A stretch of DNA of 64,000 bases from Bacteroidia bacterium (GTDB lineage: Bacteria; Bacteroidota; Bacteroidia; Flavobacteriales; Flavobacteriaceae). Position 1 is the first letter of the stretch; each line of letters starts with the position of its first letter. A model generated the notes under the pieces. It did not search any database. It saw only the letters and a list, made by a program, of their open reading frames with translations, and was not told the origin of the DNA. Positions 45,304-56,264 of this stretch are shown here, piece after piece. The stretch spans positions 62,001 to 126,000 of the forward strand of contig JAUIBP010000006.1 of the NCBI GenBank assembly GCA_030427735.1, written 5' to 3'. Position numbers and translations under genes: made by a program.

Positions 45304-46536
45304 ATGTTATACTATTTATTCGACTACTTAGAAAAACAATATCAATTACCCGGAGCATCACTGTTTGGCTTCATTACCTTTCGTGCGGCTATGGCAGTTA
45401 TATTGTCTTTACTAATATCTACAATTTATGGTAAGCGTATTATTTTATACTTACAGCGTCAGCAGGTGGGCGAATCTATTCGCGATTTAGGTTTAGAAGG
45501 GCAAGCCGAAAAAGCAGGTACACCAACTATGGGAGGTATCATCATTATTTTGGCCACTTTAATTCCGGTAATCCTTTTTGCGAAATTAGATAACGTATAC
45601 ATTTTATTATTAATCGTTACCACATTGTGGATGGGAACCATAGGTTTTATAGACGATTATATCAAAAAATTTAAAAACGATAAAGAAGGTTTAAAAGGAA
45701 AATTTAAAGTGTTGGGGCAAATAGGTTTAGGGCTTATTGTGGGAACAACCTTATACTTTCATCCGGGAGTAACCATAAAAGAAAAAATGCCTGAAACCCA
45801 GCAAGAACTTGTGGAAGTTCGCGGGGAAGAAGCCAAACAGTTTAAACCTGAAGAAAAATCGACTAAAACAACCATTCCTTTTGTTAAATCCAATGAGTTT
45901 GATTATGCCGATTTAATAACATGGATAAATCCTGATTACGCAAAATATGCTTGGCTGTTATTTATTCCTATTGTCATTTTTATTATAACCGCTGTGTCTA
46001 ACGGTGCTAATTTAACCGATGGTATAGATGGTTTGGCGGCAGGCACCTCGGCTATTATTGTGTTGACTCTCGGTATATTCGCTTGGGTGTCGGGGAATTT
46101 TATCTTTTCCGATTACCTCAATATTATGTACATCCCACGGGTGGAAGAGATTACTATTTATGTTGCTGCTTTTGCAGGGGCTTTAGTTGGGTTTTTATGG
46201 TACAATACCTATCCGGCGCAAGTATTTATGGGCGATACCGGTAGTTTAACCATTGGGGGGATTATTGCGGTTATTGCCATTGCCGTTAGAAAAGAGTGGC
46301 TTATACCAGTGTTGTGCGGTATTTTCTTGGCAGAAAACTTGTCGGTTGTTATGCAGGTAAGCTGGTTTAAATATACAAAAAAGAAGTATGGCGAAGGTAG
46401 GCGTATTTTTAAAATGTCGCCTTTGCATCATCACTATCAGAAAATAGGATATCACGAAAGTAAAATAGTAACTCGTTTTTGGATTATTGGCATTTTGCTG
46501 GCTATCATTTCTATTGTAACGCTTAAAATCAGATAA
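45304..46536 (+). CDS. mraY: Phospho-MurNAc-pentapeptide transferase
   Basis: A 410-residue integral membrane enzyme making lipid I. Motifs include GTPTMGGI, the catalytic-site Asp pair in [17 protein letters not shown], the [15 protein letters not shown] block, and [15 protein letters not shown] with MSPLHHHYQ. It is about 50 residues longer than the E. coli enzyme because of a hydrophilic insert at about 155-200 ([20 protein letters not shown]...), as often seen in Bacteroidota. Confidence 0.97.
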   Translation: MLYYLFDYLEKQYQLPGASLFGFITFRAAMAVILSLLISTIYGKRIILYLQRQQVGESIRDLGLEGQAEKAGTPTMGGIIIILATLIPVILFAKLDNVYILLLIVTTLWMGTIGFIDDYIKKFKNDKEGLKGKFKVLGQIGLGLIVGTTLYFHPGVTIKEKMPETQQELVEVRGEEAKQFKPEEKSTKTTIPFVKSNEFDYADLITWINPDYAKYAWLLFIPIVIFIITAVSNGANLTDGIDGLAAGTSAIIVLTLGIFAWVSGNFIFSDYLNIMYIPRVEEITIYVAAFAGALVGFLWYNTYPAQVFMGDTGSLTIGGIIAVIAIAVRKEWLIPVLCGIFLAENLSVVMQVSWFKYTKKKYGEGRRIFKMSPLHHHYQKIGYHESKIVTRFWIIGILLAIISIVTLKIR

Positions 46537-46587
46537 TTGGATATTGAGTTTAGAGATGAATAATAACGAAGTAATGAACTAAAAATA

Positions 46588-47919
46588 ATGCAGCGAATTG
46601 TAATACTAGGAGGAGGAGAAAGTGGTGTTGGGACTGCGCTTTTGGCTAAAGCAAAAGGTTACGAAGTTTTTGTTTCCGATAAGGGAAAAATTAAAAATAA
46701 ATATAAAAACGTTCTTTTAAATAATAAGATTGATTGGGAAGACGAGCAGCATACAGAGGCTAAAATTCTTAATGCAGATCTAGTAATGAAAAGTCCAGGA
46801 ATTCCAAGTACTGTGAATATAATTGGACGATTAATAGCAGCCGGCGTTCCCGTGATTTCAGAAATTGAATTCGCATCGTATTTTACTGATGCTACAATTG
46901 TTGGAATCACTGGGAGTAATGGCAAAACAACAACGGCAAGTTTAACTCATCATATTCTTAAACAAGACCTGAATGTAGGTTTGGCAGGGAATATAGGCGA
47001 TAGTTTTGCGAAGCAAGTATTGGAGTGTAACTACGCTAACTACGTGTTGGAGATTAGTAGCTTTCAGCTAGACGATATTAAAGATTTTAAACCTAAAATA
47101 GCGGTTATTACCAATATTACACCAGATCATTTAGATCGCTATAACTATAATTTTGATGAGTATATCGCTTCAAAATTTAGAATAGCCATGAATCAGACCT
47201 CAGACGATTATTTGATTTATGATGCCGATGACGATGTGTTGGTGTCTTGGTTAGCATCGCATCCCGTTCAATCCCAATTATTGCCTTTTTCGTTAGTGAA
47301 AACTATAAAAAATGGCGCCTATTTAAGTAACGAAACAATAAATATAACAATAGATAACAATCATATAAGTATGTCAACAAAAGACCTAGCGTTAGAAGGT
47401 AAGCACAATATTAAAAATGCCATGGCAGCATCTACTGTGGCGCACTTATTAAAAATAAGAAAGCAAACCATTAGAGAGAGTTTAGAAAACTTTCAGGGGG
47501 TAGAGCATAGGTTAGAGCATGTTTTAAAAATTAATAAAGTACAGTATATAAACGATTCTAAAGCTACAAATGTTAATGCAACATATTATGCTTTGGAAAG
47601 TATGACGGCTCCAACAGTTTGGATTGTTGGTGGACAAGATAAAGGGAATAATTACGAAGAATTATTTCCGTTTGTAAACGAAAAAGTTAAAGCGATTATT
47701 TGCCTAGGAGTAAATAACGACAAGTTATTAGAAAATTTTGGGAATATGGTTGATGTTATAGTGGAAACCCAATTTATGGCCGAAGCCGTAAAAATAGCTT
47801 ACAAAATAGCCGAGGCAGGAGATAATGTGTTGTTGTCTCCAGCGTGTGCAAGCTTTGATTTGTTTGAGAATTACGAAGATAGAGGTAGACAATTTAAAGA
47901 TGCTGTAAGAAACTTATAA
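46588..47919 (+). CDS. murD: UDP-MurNAc-alanine D-glutamate ligase
   Basis: A 443-residue Mur ligase. Residues 1-95 form the UDP-binding Rossmann domain (IVILGGGESGVG), the ATP loop is GITGSNGKTTTA, ITPDHLDRYN follows, and the C-terminal domain has INDSKATNVNATYYAL. It adds D-Glu to UDP-MurNAc-L-Ala. Separated from mraY by a 51-base gap, the widest within this part of the cluster, and coupled to ftsW by TAATG. Confidence 0.96.
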   Translation: MQRIVILGGGESGVGTALLAKAKGYEVFVSDKGKIKNKYKNVLLNNKIDWEDEQHTEAKILNADLVMKSPGIPSTVNIIGRLIAAGVPVISEIEFASYFTDATIVGITGSNGKTTTASLTHHILKQDLNVGLAGNIGDSFAKQVLECNYANYVLEISSFQLDDIKDFKPKIAVITNITPDHLDRYNYNFDEYIASKFRIAMNQTSDDYLIYDADDDVLVSWLASHPVQSQLLPFSLVKTIKNGAYLSNETINITIDNNHISMSTKDLALEGKHNIKNAMAASTVAHLLKIRKQTIRESLENFQGVEHRLEHVLKINKVQYINDSKATNVNATYYALESMTAPTVWIVGGQDKGNNYEELFPFVNEKVKAIICLGVNNDKLLENFGNMVDVIVETQFMAEAVKIAYKIAEAGDNVLLSPACASFDLFENYEDRGRQFKDAVRNL

Positions 47920-49121
47920 TGCAAGAATTTTATAAAAACTTAAAAGGAGATCGATCTATTTGGGCTATTGCTGCTTTGCTGGCAATATTCTCGTTTTTGC
48001 CCGTGTATAGCGCGTCCAGTAACTTGGCCTATATGCGCGGTAGCGGTGGTACTTTTACGTTTTTTGTAAAACATTTTATGCATTTGGTACTTGGTTTTGC
48101 TTTTATGTATGGGGTGCATAAAATACCTTATCGCTATTTTAGGGGCTTATCTATAGTTATGATTCCTTTTGTGGTGGGCTTGTTAATAATTACCATGTTT
48201 CAAGGTACCACAATAGAAGGAGCAAATGCCAGCAGATGGATACAGATACCGCTAGTTAACATGTCGTTTCAGACGTCAACTTTGGCTTCGGTAGTGCTTA
48301 TGGTATATGTGGCTAGATACATGTCTAAAATGGCCGATAAAAAAATATCGTTCCAAGAGTCAATTTTACCACTTTGGATGCCTGTTTTTACAGTACTTAT
48401 TTTAATTTTGCCGGCTAATTTTTCTACGACGGCTATCATTTTCCTAACCGTATTGGTTTTAGTGTTTTTAGGAGGATATCCATTAAAGTATCTTATGCTT
48501 ATTGTAGGCGCTGGTGTGGTGGGCTTGGCCATGTTTATATTGGTGGCAAAGGCATTTCCAGATGCAATGCCAAACCGTGTAGATACTTGGATGAGTCGTA
48601 TCGAGAATTTTTCGAATGGAGAAGATACCGAAGAAGATTATCAAATAGAAAAAGCTAAAATAGCCATTGCCTCTGGAGGTATTCAAGGCATGGGGCCAGG
48701 AAAAAGTATTCAGAAAAACTTTTTGCCGCAGTCGTCATCCGATTTTATTTATGCGATAATTATCGAAGAATACGGGTTAATAGGTGGCGTGTTTTTATTG
48801 GTTATTTATATGTGGTTTTTAGTGCGCATTGTAATTGTGGCGCATAAGGCAGAGTCTATTTTTGGTATGTTGGTCGTTTTAGGGGTTGGCTTGCCAATAG
48901 TTATTCAAGCCCTAATAAATATGGCTGTGGCAGTAGAGCTGTTTCCGGTAACGGGGCAAACATTGCCATTAATTAGTAGTGGAGGAACCTCTATTTGGAT
49001 GACATGTCTGGCCATAGGTATTATATTAAGTGTAAGTGCTAAGCAGGATGTTGTAGCAGAACGTATAGAAAAAGAAAAGGAAGAAGATAATCCGTTAGAG
49101 ATTTTATCTGAAGCAATGTAA
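47919..49121 (+). CDS. ftsW: Septal peptidoglycan polymerase FtsW (SEDS family)
   Basis: A 400-residue polytopic SEDS glycosyltransferase with about 10 helices. The family region [16 protein letters not shown] and the ISSGG loop are present, and the [17 protein letters not shown] segment carries conserved acidic residues. It polymerises lipid II at the septum with FtsI. One-base overlaps link it to both murD and murG. Confidence 0.95.
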   Translation: MQEFYKNLKGDRSIWAIAALLAIFSFLPVYSASSNLAYMRGSGGTFTFFVKHFMHLVLGFAFMYGVHKIPYRYFRGLSIVMIPFVVGLLIITMFQGTTIEGANASRWIQIPLVNMSFQTSTLASVVLMVYVARYMSKMADKKISFQESILPLWMPVFTVLILILPANFSTTAIIFLTVLVLVFLGGYPLKYLMLIVGAGVVGLAMFILVAKAFPDAMPNRVDTWMSRIENFSNGEDTEEDYQIEKAKIAIASGGIQGMGPGKSIQKNFLPQSSSDFIYAIIIEEYGLIGGVFLLVIYMWFLVRIVIVAHKAESIFGMLVVLGVGLPIVIQALINMAVAVELFPVTGQTLPLISSGGTSIWMTCLAIGIILSVSAKQDVVAERIEKEKEEDNPLEILSEAM

Positions 49122-50218
49122 TGAGTAAAAATTATCGAATCATATTATCAGGTGGTGGTACAGGGGGGCATATTTACCCTGCAATTGCAATTGCTAACGA
49201 GTTGAAGCAACGCTACCCTGATGCTGAATTTCTTTTTGTAGGCGCAAAAGATAGAATGGAGATGGAGAAAGTACCGCAAGCTGGTTTCGATATTGAAGGC
49301 TTATGGATTTCGGGAATTCAGCGTGAATTAACACTTAAAAATTTAATGTTTCCGTTCAAGCTTATCAATAGCTTATATAACGCAAGCAGAATTATAAAAC
49401 AGTTTAAGCCAGATGTTGTTATTGGTACAGGTGGTTTTGCGAGTGGTCCTTTGTTGCGAATGGCGGCAAGTAAACGCATTCCTGCTTTAATTCAGGAACA
49501 AAATTCGTTTCCAGGTATAACCAATAAAATGTTGGGCAGCAAGGTTCAGAAAATATGTGTGGCTTACGATGGGCTAGAACGTTTTTTTCCGAAAGAAAAA
49601 ATTATAAAAACAGGAAATCCAATACGGCAAAGTTTGTTAACGGTACATACTAAAAAAGAAGAAGCAAAGGCCTTTTTTAAGTTGGTGCCCGATAAAAAAA
49701 CCTTATTGGTAATAGGAGGGAGTCTAGGTGCTAGGCGTATAAATGAATTGATAGAGAAAGAACTAGATTACCTTCAAATGCAAAACATTCAGGTTATTTG
49801 GCAATGTGGCAAGTTGTACTATAAGACCTATAAAATTTATAGTAATACAAAAAATGTGCAAGTGCACGAATATATAAATAACATGGATTTGGCTTATGCG
49901 GCAGCCGATTTTATTATATCGCGGGCAGGAGCAAGTTCGGTGTCAGAATTATGTATCGTGGGCAAACCGGTTATTTTTATTCCGTCGCCTAATGTTGCCG
50001 AAGACCATCAAACTAAAAATGCGATGGCGATAGTAAATCAGCATGCCGCCGTATTAATACAGGAAGCCGATTTGGATGTAGATTTCGAGAATAAATTTTC
50101 TCAGTTAATGGCGTCAAAAGAAAAACAAGACGAATTAAGTAAAAACATTAAAGCATTAGCCTTGGTTAATGCTACTAAAGATATAGCAGACGAAGTAGAA
50201 AAGTTATTGCGTAAATAA
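49121..50218 (+). CDS. murG: UDP-GlcNAc:lipid I N-acetylglucosaminyltransferase
   Basis: A 365-residue GT28 enzyme making lipid II. Visible are [60 protein letters not shown], and the acceptor/donor site [25 protein letters not shown]. Standard length; coupled at both ends by TAATG overlaps. Confidence 0.97.
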   Translation: MSKNYRIILSGGGTGGHIYPAIAIANELKQRYPDAEFLFVGAKDRMEMEKVPQAGFDIEGLWISGIQRELTLKNLMFPFKLINSLYNASRIIKQFKPDVVIGTGGFASGPLLRMAASKRIPALIQEQNSFPGITNKMLGSKVQKICVAYDGLERFFPKEKIIKTGNPIRQSLLTVHTKKEEAKAFFKLVPDKKTLLVIGGSLGARRINELIEKELDYLQMQNIQVIWQCGKLYYKTYKIYSNTKNVQVHEYINNMDLAYAAADFIISRAGASSVSELCIVGKPVIFIPSPNVAEDHQTKNAMAIVNQHAAVLIQEADLDVDFENKFSQLMASKEKQDELSKNIKALALVNATKDIADEVEKLLRK

Positions 50219-51570
50219 TGAATTTAAACAGCATACATAACGTTTATTTTATTGGTATTGGCGGTATTGGCATGAGCGCTTTAGCGCGGTATTTCCAAGC
50301 TAATAACAAATGTGTTGCTGGGTACGATAAAACCGCTTCCGAGGTTACCGAGGCATTGCAAGCCTTGGGGATCGCTATACATTTTGAAGACAAAGTTTCT
50401 AAAATAGAGTCAGCATTTTTAAACGCCCAAAATACGTTGGTGGTGTATACACCTGCTGTGCCTAAAGATCATAAAGAGTTACAGTACTTTAAAAGCAATC
50501 CCGATTTTAAAGTTTTAAAGCGGTCGGAAGTGTTAGGCTTAATTACAGAACACACCTTTTGTTTGGCTGTTGCTGGTACGCATGGAAAAACCACAACCAC
50601 TAGTATTTTAGGGCATTTATTGTACGAATGTAATGTGCCGGTAACGGCATTTCTTGGTGGTATTAGCGAAAATTACAACTCCAATTACATTGCAAGGGGA
50701 ACAGAAGTTTCGGTAGTGGAAGCTGATGAATTCGATAGGTCGTTTTTAACCTTGTCGCCAGACTTGGCTTGTATTACCTCTATGGATGCCGATCATTTAG
50801 ATATTTATGGTAAAGCTGAAGCATTGCAGGAATCGTTTGTAGACTTTTCTAAAAAAGTGAAGCAAAACGGAAAGCTGTTTGTGAAAAACGGATTGCCAAT
50901 ACAAGGAATTACGTATGGTTTAGAAGACGATTCGGACTATACCGCATACAATATTACTATTCAGAACGGAAGTTATGTGTTTGATGTTAAAACTCCAACA
51001 ACCGTTATTAAAAATTTGCAATTTAACCTACCCGGTAGACATAATTTGTCGAATGCATTAATAGCCTTGGCGATGGCTGTAGAGTATGGTTGCCCTCACC
51101 AGCAGCTCGCCAAAGCTTTAGCATTGTATACAGGGGTTAAAAGGCGCTTTACGTATCAAATCAAAACCGAAGACTTGGTGTATATAGACGACTATGCGCA
51201 TCATCCGGAAGAGATTCATGCGGTGTATCAGGCGGTTAAAGAAATGTATCCTAACAAGCATATATTGGCGGTATTTCAGCCACATTTGTACAGTCGAACC
51301 CAAGATTTTGCAAACGAGTTTGCCGAGCGCTTATCGGCTTTCGATTCGGTGTATTTATTAGATATCTATCCTGCGCGGGAACTGCCTATAGCAGGGGTGT
51401 CGTCGGAATGGTTGTTGAGTAAAATTAATAACCCCAACAAACAATTGGTGAGTAAGGCCAATTTGGTTTCAAAAATAAAATCTAGTCCTGCGCAAGTGGT
51501 ATTAACCTTGGGAGCTGGAGATATAGGAGCAGAAGTTAAACATATAAAACAGGCATTACATGGCATTTAA
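50218..51570 (+). CDS. murC: UDP-MurNAc L-alanine ligase
   Basis: A 450-residue Mur ligase. It has GIGGIGMSALARYF (nucleotide-sugar binding), ATP loop VAGTHGKTTTTS, EADEFDRSFL, and the C-terminal YIDDYAHHPEEI and AVFQPHLYSRT motifs. It adds the first stem residue. It overlaps ftsQ by 11 bases. murB, murF and ddl do not follow, so they must lie elsewhere. Confidence 0.96.
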   Translation: MNLNSIHNVYFIGIGGIGMSALARYFQANNKCVAGYDKTASEVTEALQALGIAIHFEDKVSKIESAFLNAQNTLVVYTPAVPKDHKELQYFKSNPDFKVLKRSEVLGLITEHTFCLAVAGTHGKTTTTSILGHLLYECNVPVTAFLGGISENYNSNYIARGTEVSVVEADEFDRSFLTLSPDLACITSMDADHLDIYGKAEALQESFVDFSKKVKQNGKLFVKNGLPIQGITYGLEDDSDYTAYNITIQNGSYVFDVKTPTTVIKNLQFNLPGRHNLSNALIALAMAVEYGCPHQQLAKALALYTGVKRRFTYQIKTEDLVYIDDYAHHPEEIHAVYQAVKEMYPNKHILAVFQPHLYSRTQDFANEFAERLSAFDSVYLLDIYPARELPIAGVSSEWLLSKINNPNKQLVSKANLVSKIKSSPAQVVLTLGAGDIGAEVKHIKQALHGI

Positions 51571-52285
51571 AGTACAATGGGCTTATGTTAAAATGGTTGC
51601 TTTATTAGCGCTTATCGTGTTCCTGTTTGCTTTTGCAACGGTTAGAAATAACGATAGAAAAGTGTCGGCGCCAGAAATTAGCTTTTTGGGAGATAACAAT
51701 CTGTTTATCACGCAAGAAACTGTTAGTAAGTTGTTAATACAAAAAACTGTAGACACTTCGAATTTGATTAAAGAAACTTTAGATTTGAATGCCTTAGAGT
51801 TTGCCCTGAATTCTAACCCAATGATAAAATCTGCCGAAGTGTTTGTCGATATTAACGGCGAACTGAATGCAGAAATAGAACAAAAAAAACCTATTGCGAG
51901 AATTCGCACTACAACATCTTATTATTTAGATGATGAAGGTGGAGCCATGCCATTATCGTCTAACTATACAGCTCGAGTACCTTTTGTTGTGGGACATGTA
52001 GATGAAAATAATTTGAGTAACGTTTTTAAAATTGCTCAGAAAGTTTATAATGACACCTTTTTAAAGCAGCATGTTGTAGAAATTCATCAGAACGACAATA
52101 ACACGATTTCTTTAAAATTAAGACAACACCATTTTAGCGTGTATTTAGGAAATTTAAATCAGTTAGATAAAAAAGTTAATAATTTAAAAGTGTTTTATAA
52201 AAAGGCGTTGAAAGACGGTACACTTAACAATTACAGTAACATAAATTTGCAATTCGACAACCAAGTGGTGTGCACCAAAAACTAA
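51560..52285 (+). CDS. ftsQ: Cell division protein FtsQ-like
   Basis: A 241-residue single-pass protein: membrane helix at about 11-29 (MVALLALIVFLFAFATV), then a POTRA-like and beta domain (FALNSNPMIKSAEVFVDINGELNAEIEQKKPIARI, a typical FtsQ block). It joins divisome assembly with FtsL in the periplasm. Placement between murC and ftsA supports the call; primary sequence is divergent. Confidence 0.9.
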   Translation: MAFKVQWAYVKMVALLALIVFLFAFATVRNNDRKVSAPEISFLGDNNLFITQETVSKLLIQKTVDTSNLIKETLDLNALEFALNSNPMIKSAEVFVDINGELNAEIEQKKPIARIRTTTSYYLDDEGGAMPLSSNYTARVPFVVGHVDENNLSNVFKIAQKVYNDTFLKQHVVEIHQNDNNTISLKLRQHHFSVYLGNLNQLDKKVNNLKVFYKKALKDGTLNNYSNINLQFDNQVVCTKN

Positions 52286-52288
52286 ACT

Positions 52289-53632
52289 ATGGAACATAAT
52301 ATAGCAGTTGGATTAGACATTGGAACCACAAAAATTGTGGCCATGATTGGTCGTAAAAACGATTACGGGAAATTAGAAATTTTGGGCATTGGTCGCTCAA
52401 AAAGTTTAGGTGTACATCGTGGTGTGGTGAGTAACATTACACAAACCATTCAATCTATCCAGCAAGCTGTTCAAGAGGCAGAAGCTTCTGCAGGTATTAA
52501 AATAGAGGGCGTAACTGTTGGTATAGCAGGGCAACATATAAGAAGTTTACAACATAGCGATTATATTACCAGACCTAATTCCGAAACGGTTATCGACGAA
52601 ACAGATATCGATAAATTAATCAATCAGGTACATAAACTGGTAATGCTTCCTGGCGAAGAAATTATACATGTATTGCCTCAAGAGTATAAAATAGATGGGC
52701 AGGCAGAAATTAAAGAACCTATAGGTATGCATGGCGGCCGATTAGAGGCTAACTTTCATGTGGTTGTAGGGCAGGTGTCGTCTATACGAAATATAGGAAG
52801 ATGTATAAAAAGCTCCGATTTGGAACTGGAGCGTTTAACCTTAGAGCCATTAGCATCAGCCAATGCAGTTTTAAGTCAGGAAGAAAAAGAAGCAGGAGTA
52901 GCTTTAATAGATATAGGTGGAGGAACCACAGATTTAGCCGTGTTTAAAGACGGTATTATTCGTCATACAGCTGTTATTCCTTTTGGTGGAAATGTCATAA
53001 CCGAAGACATAAAAGAAGGATGTTCTATTATAGAAAAGCAGGCAGAGTTGCTTAAAATTAAATTTGGTTCGGCTTGGCCTGGCGAAAATAAAGACAACGA
53101 AATTGTATCTATTCCAGGATTAAGAGGTCGCGAGCCTAAAGAAATTACACTCAAAAACTTGTCTAAAATCATTCATGCACGTGTTGTAGAGATTATAGAG
53201 CAAGTGTTTTTAGAGATAAAGAATTACGGTCACGAAGAACAAAAAAAGAAACTTATTGCAGGTATTGTGTTAACAGGTGGTGGCGCACAATTAAAACACC
53301 TAAAGCAATTGGTAGAGTATATAACAGGGATGGACACTCGTATTGGGTACCCTAACGAGCATTTAGCAGGCGATAGTAACGAAGATATTACCAGTCCGTT
53401 ATATGCTACCAGTGTAGGTTTGGTTTTAGATGGGTTAAAACACCAAGAGCGCAAACAACGCGATATAGAAATTGAAGAAAAAGCAGCAGAGCAAATTGTA
53501 GAAGACGATATCGAGGAAGCGCCTAAGCAACAAGAACCACCGCAAGAGCAACCCGTGGTAAAAAAGGAACGCCGTAATTTTCTAGATAAGTTTACCGATA
53601 AAATTAAGGACTTTCTAGATAACGCAGAATAA
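52289..53632 (+). CDS. ftsA: Cell division protein FtsA
   Basis: A 447-residue actin-like protein: phosphate loop VGLDIGTTKIVAMIG, 1C domain at about 85-160, IDIGGGTTDLAVFKDG and VLTGGGAQLKHL. The tail after about 395 is acidic and Gln/Pro-rich and ends in a basic amphipathic helix (RRNFLDKFTDKIKDFLDN) that should attach FtsZ filaments to the membrane. Starts three bases after ftsQ. Confidence 0.96.
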   Translation: MEHNIAVGLDIGTTKIVAMIGRKNDYGKLEILGIGRSKSLGVHRGVVSNITQTIQSIQQAVQEAEASAGIKIEGVTVGIAGQHIRSLQHSDYITRPNSETVIDETDIDKLINQVHKLVMLPGEEIIHVLPQEYKIDGQAEIKEPIGMHGGRLEANFHVVVGQVSSIRNIGRCIKSSDLELERLTLEPLASANAVLSQEEKEAGVALIDIGGGTTDLAVFKDGIIRHTAVIPFGGNVITEDIKEGCSIIEKQAELLKIKFGSAWPGENKDNEIVSIPGLRGREPKEITLKNLSKIIHARVVEIIEQVFLEIKNYGHEEQKKKLIAGIVLTGGGAQLKHLKQLVEYITGMDTRIGYPNEHLAGDSNEDITSPLYATSVGLVLDGLKHQERKQRDIEIEEKAAEQIVEDDIEEAPKQQEPPQEQPVVKKERRNFLDKFTDKIKDFLDNAE

Positions 53633-53721
53633 AAGCACACAAAGTCATCCTAAAAAAGGGATAGGCGTAACAAAAAAGAATCAATACTAAAGTAAAGAAA
53701 TAAACCAGTAAAAAAGAATTT

Positions 53722-55716
53722 ATGAGCAGCAACAAAGAATTCGCAAGTATCTCATTTGACTTACCAAAGAACCAATCAAATGTCATTAAAGTTATTGGTG
53801 TTGGTGGTGGTGGTAGCAATGCCATCAATCACATGTTCCAACAAGGCATCAAAGGTGTAGATTTTGTAATCTGTAATACCGATGCGCAAGCCCTACAAAA
53901 TAGTGGCGTGCCTAACAAAATCCAATTAGGTCTCGATCTAACAGAAGGTTTAGGTGCTGGTGCCAACCCAGAAATAGGGGAGCAATCGGCTGTAGAAAGC
54001 TACGAAGACATTAAACGCATGCTAGATACCAATACAAAAATGGTATTTATTACTGCTGGTATGGGAGGTGGAACAGGTACAGGAGCCGCTCCTATTATTG
54101 CTAAAATGGCTAAAGATTTAGATATTTTAACAGTAGGAATTGTTACCATGCCGTTTCAGTTTGAAGGTAAAATGCGTAATGAACAAGCTCAAAAAGGTAT
54201 TGAAAAACTTAGAAGTGTAGTAGATTCTTTAATTGTAATTAATAATAATAAACTTCGCGAAGTTTACGGAAATTTAGGCTTTAAAGCTGGATTCTCTAAG
54301 GCAGACGAAGTGTTATCCACAGCTGCTCGTGGTATTGCCGAGGTAATTACCCACCACTACACACAAAACATCGATTTACGCGATGCTAAAACCGTATTAA
54401 GTAATAGTGGTTCTGCTATAATGGGGTCTTCGGTTGCATCTGGACAAAATAGAGCGAAAGATGCCATAATGAAAGCCTTAGATTCGCCTTTACTTAACGA
54501 TAACAAAATTTCTGGAGCTAAAAACGTATTGTTGCTTATCGTTTCTGGAGCTCAAGAAATTACTATCGATGAGATTGGAGAAATTAACGACCACATTCAA
54601 AATGAAGCTGGACACGGTGCAAACATTATTATGGGGGTTGGCGAAGACGATTCGTTAGAAGAATCTATCGCGGTAACCATTATAGCAACGGGTTTTAATT
54701 TAGATCAGCAGGACGAAATTTCTAATACCGAAGCTAAAAAAGTGGTACACTCGTTAGAAGACGAGCAAAATTTAGAAAAGCAAGAGTCTAATAAAATAGA
54801 GCGCGAACCAGCTATTATAACACCAAATATCGAGCTTAAAAAAGAAGAGCCACCAAAAGTGGTTAGACATACTTTAGATTTAAACGATCTAGAAGAATTC
54901 GAAACTCAGCCGCAATTACCAAAAAAGGAAGCGACTAAGCCGTCGTCGAATGTTTCAGATTTGGTACCGACAACCGAAGCCATTAAAAATATTGAAGTCG
55001 ATTACGAAGATTTATCTCATGTAGATGTTAACGATTTTGTGTTTACCGAGGTTAAAAATCATCAGGTAGAAGAGCCAACCGAAACGTTTGATATTGAAGA
55101 AGAGAAGCAAATCACCTTAACTTTCGATATGCCATTATCTAAAGGTTCTGCAGATACTGATGCTAATGAAAAAGTGGTTAAGCACAATCTAGAAGAAGAA
55201 AGCGACCATGTTAAAAATATCGCAGTTAACGATTATGTAGAACTTGTAAATGTTACCGAAGCTACCGAAAAAGGGGAAGTACGTTACGTGTTAGATGATT
55301 ATTCTGAGCCAGAAAGTGAAATTACAAGAAAACCAGTTCAGAAACCGGTAGAAGATAAAGCGCTTAATGAGTTTGATCAAAACATTAGTTTCGTTAAAAA
55401 AGAAGCGAAGCAAGAGCGTCCGGTACAGGATAATAAAGTAGAAGAGGTCGATCCTATGCATAGTCCTATTTCGGACATGTTGAAGGAGCGTGCCGAAGAG
55501 CGCCGTCGTAAAATGAAGGATTTCAACTATAAATTCAATACCTCGAAAATTGATGAAATAGAAAAAATCCCAGCATATAAACGTCAGGGTGTAGATTTAA
55601 ATGAAACGCAGCATTCATCTGAAACTAACATGTCTAAAACCAGTTTAGGAGTAGACGATAATAATGATATTCAGTTAAGAAGTAATAATTCGTTTTTACA
55701 CGATAATGTAGACTAG
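53722..55716 (+). CDS. ftsZ: Cell division protein FtsZ with long C-terminal linker
   Basis: A 664-residue tubulin-like GTPase. Residues 18-325 are the conserved core with IGVGGGGSNAINHM, GGGTGTGAAPIIA (tubulin signature) and NNDLR-equivalent NNNKLREV. After residue 330 comes about 330 residues of acidic, Lys/Glu/Pro-rich linker, much longer than in proteobacteria but usual in this family, with a conserved-looking end (RRRKMKDFNYKFNTSKIDEIEKIPAYKR and a final SFLHDNVD). A terminator follows, ending the dcw cluster. Confidence 0.97.
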   Translation: MSSNKEFASISFDLPKNQSNVIKVIGVGGGGSNAINHMFQQGIKGVDFVICNTDAQALQNSGVPNKIQLGLDLTEGLGAGANPEIGEQSAVESYEDIKRMLDTNTKMVFITAGMGGGTGTGAAPIIAKMAKDLDILTVGIVTMPFQFEGKMRNEQAQKGIEKLRSVVDSLIVINNNKLREVYGNLGFKAGFSKADEVLSTAARGIAEVITHHYTQNIDLRDAKTVLSNSGSAIMGSSVASGQNRAKDAIMKALDSPLLNDNKISGAKNVLLLIVSGAQEITIDEIGEINDHIQNEAGHGANIIMGVGEDDSLEESIAVTIIATGFNLDQQDEISNTEAKKVVHSLEDEQNLEKQESNKIEREPAIITPNIELKKEEPPKVVRHTLDLNDLEEFETQPQLPKKEATKPSSNVSDLVPTTEAIKNIEVDYEDLSHVDVNDFVFTEVKNHQVEEPTETFDIEEEKQITLTFDMPLSKGSADTDANEKVVKHNLEEESDHVKNIAVNDYVELVNVTEATEKGEVRYVLDDYSEPESEITRKPVQKPVEDKALNEFDQNISFVKKEAKQERPVQDNKVEEVDPMHSPISDMLKERAEERRRKMKDFNYKFNTSKIDEIEKIPAYKRQGVDLNETQHSSETNMSKTSLGVDDNNDIQLRSNNSFLHDNVD

Positions 55717-55740
55717 ATTAATAGCAATTTTAGTTAATTT

Positions 55741-55776
55741 TAAACCCAAAAATCTCTAAGTGTTTTTGGGTTTTTC
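55741..55776 (+). terminator. Terminator of the dcw cluster
   Basis: AAACCCAAAAA and TTTTTGGGTTT pair around a short loop and are followed by a T-run. It lies 25 bases after the ftsZ stop and before the yqeY start. Confidence 0.88.
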
Positions 55777-55803
55777 TTATTATATTCGCATCAAAATTAG
55801 AAT

Positions 55804-56253
55804 ATGGGTTTACAGCAAGATATCATGACGGCTATGAAAGCTGCTATGAAAGAAAAGGATCAAACAGCATTAGCTGCATTACGAGCAATAAAATCGGAAT
55901 TATTGTTAGCGCAAACAGAGTCTGGTTCTTCGGCAGAAATAACTTCAGAGCAAGAAATAAAAATATTATCAAAATTGGTAAAACAGCGTAAGGATAGTGC
56001 TGCTATTTTTACAGAGCAAAATAGAACAGATTTGGCCGAGCCTGAATTGGCACAAGCCGAAGTGATAAGTCAGTTTTTACCAGAGCAATTAACTGAGGCT
56101 GAAATAGAGCAAGTTGTAAAAGCGACAATTACTAAGATTGGTGCAGAAGGCATGAAAGATATGGGTAAAGTAATGGGAGCGGTTAATAAGGAATTAGCTG
56201 GTAAAGCCGATGGCAAAACCATTGCAGACCTTGTTAAAAAGAGTTTAGCATAA
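55804..56253 (+). CDS. GatB/YqeY domain protein
   Basis: A 149-residue two-domain helical protein of the YqeY family (MTAMKAAMKEKDQTALAALRAIKSELL, then EQEIKILSKLVKQRKDSAAIF and MGKVMGAVNKELAGKADG). The C-terminal half resembles the tRNA-binding tail of GatB, but a free-standing role is not established. Frequently found near ftsZ in Bacteroidota. Last host gene before the tRNA-Arg attachment site. Confidence 0.92.
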   Translation: MGLQQDIMTAMKAAMKEKDQTALAALRAIKSELLLAQTESGSSAEITSEQEIKILSKLVKQRKDSAAIFTEQNRTDLAEPELAQAEVISQFLPEQLTEAEIEQVVKATITKIGAEGMKDMGKVMGAVNKELAGKADGKTIADLVKKSLA

Positions 56254-56264
56254 AATTAAAATCG

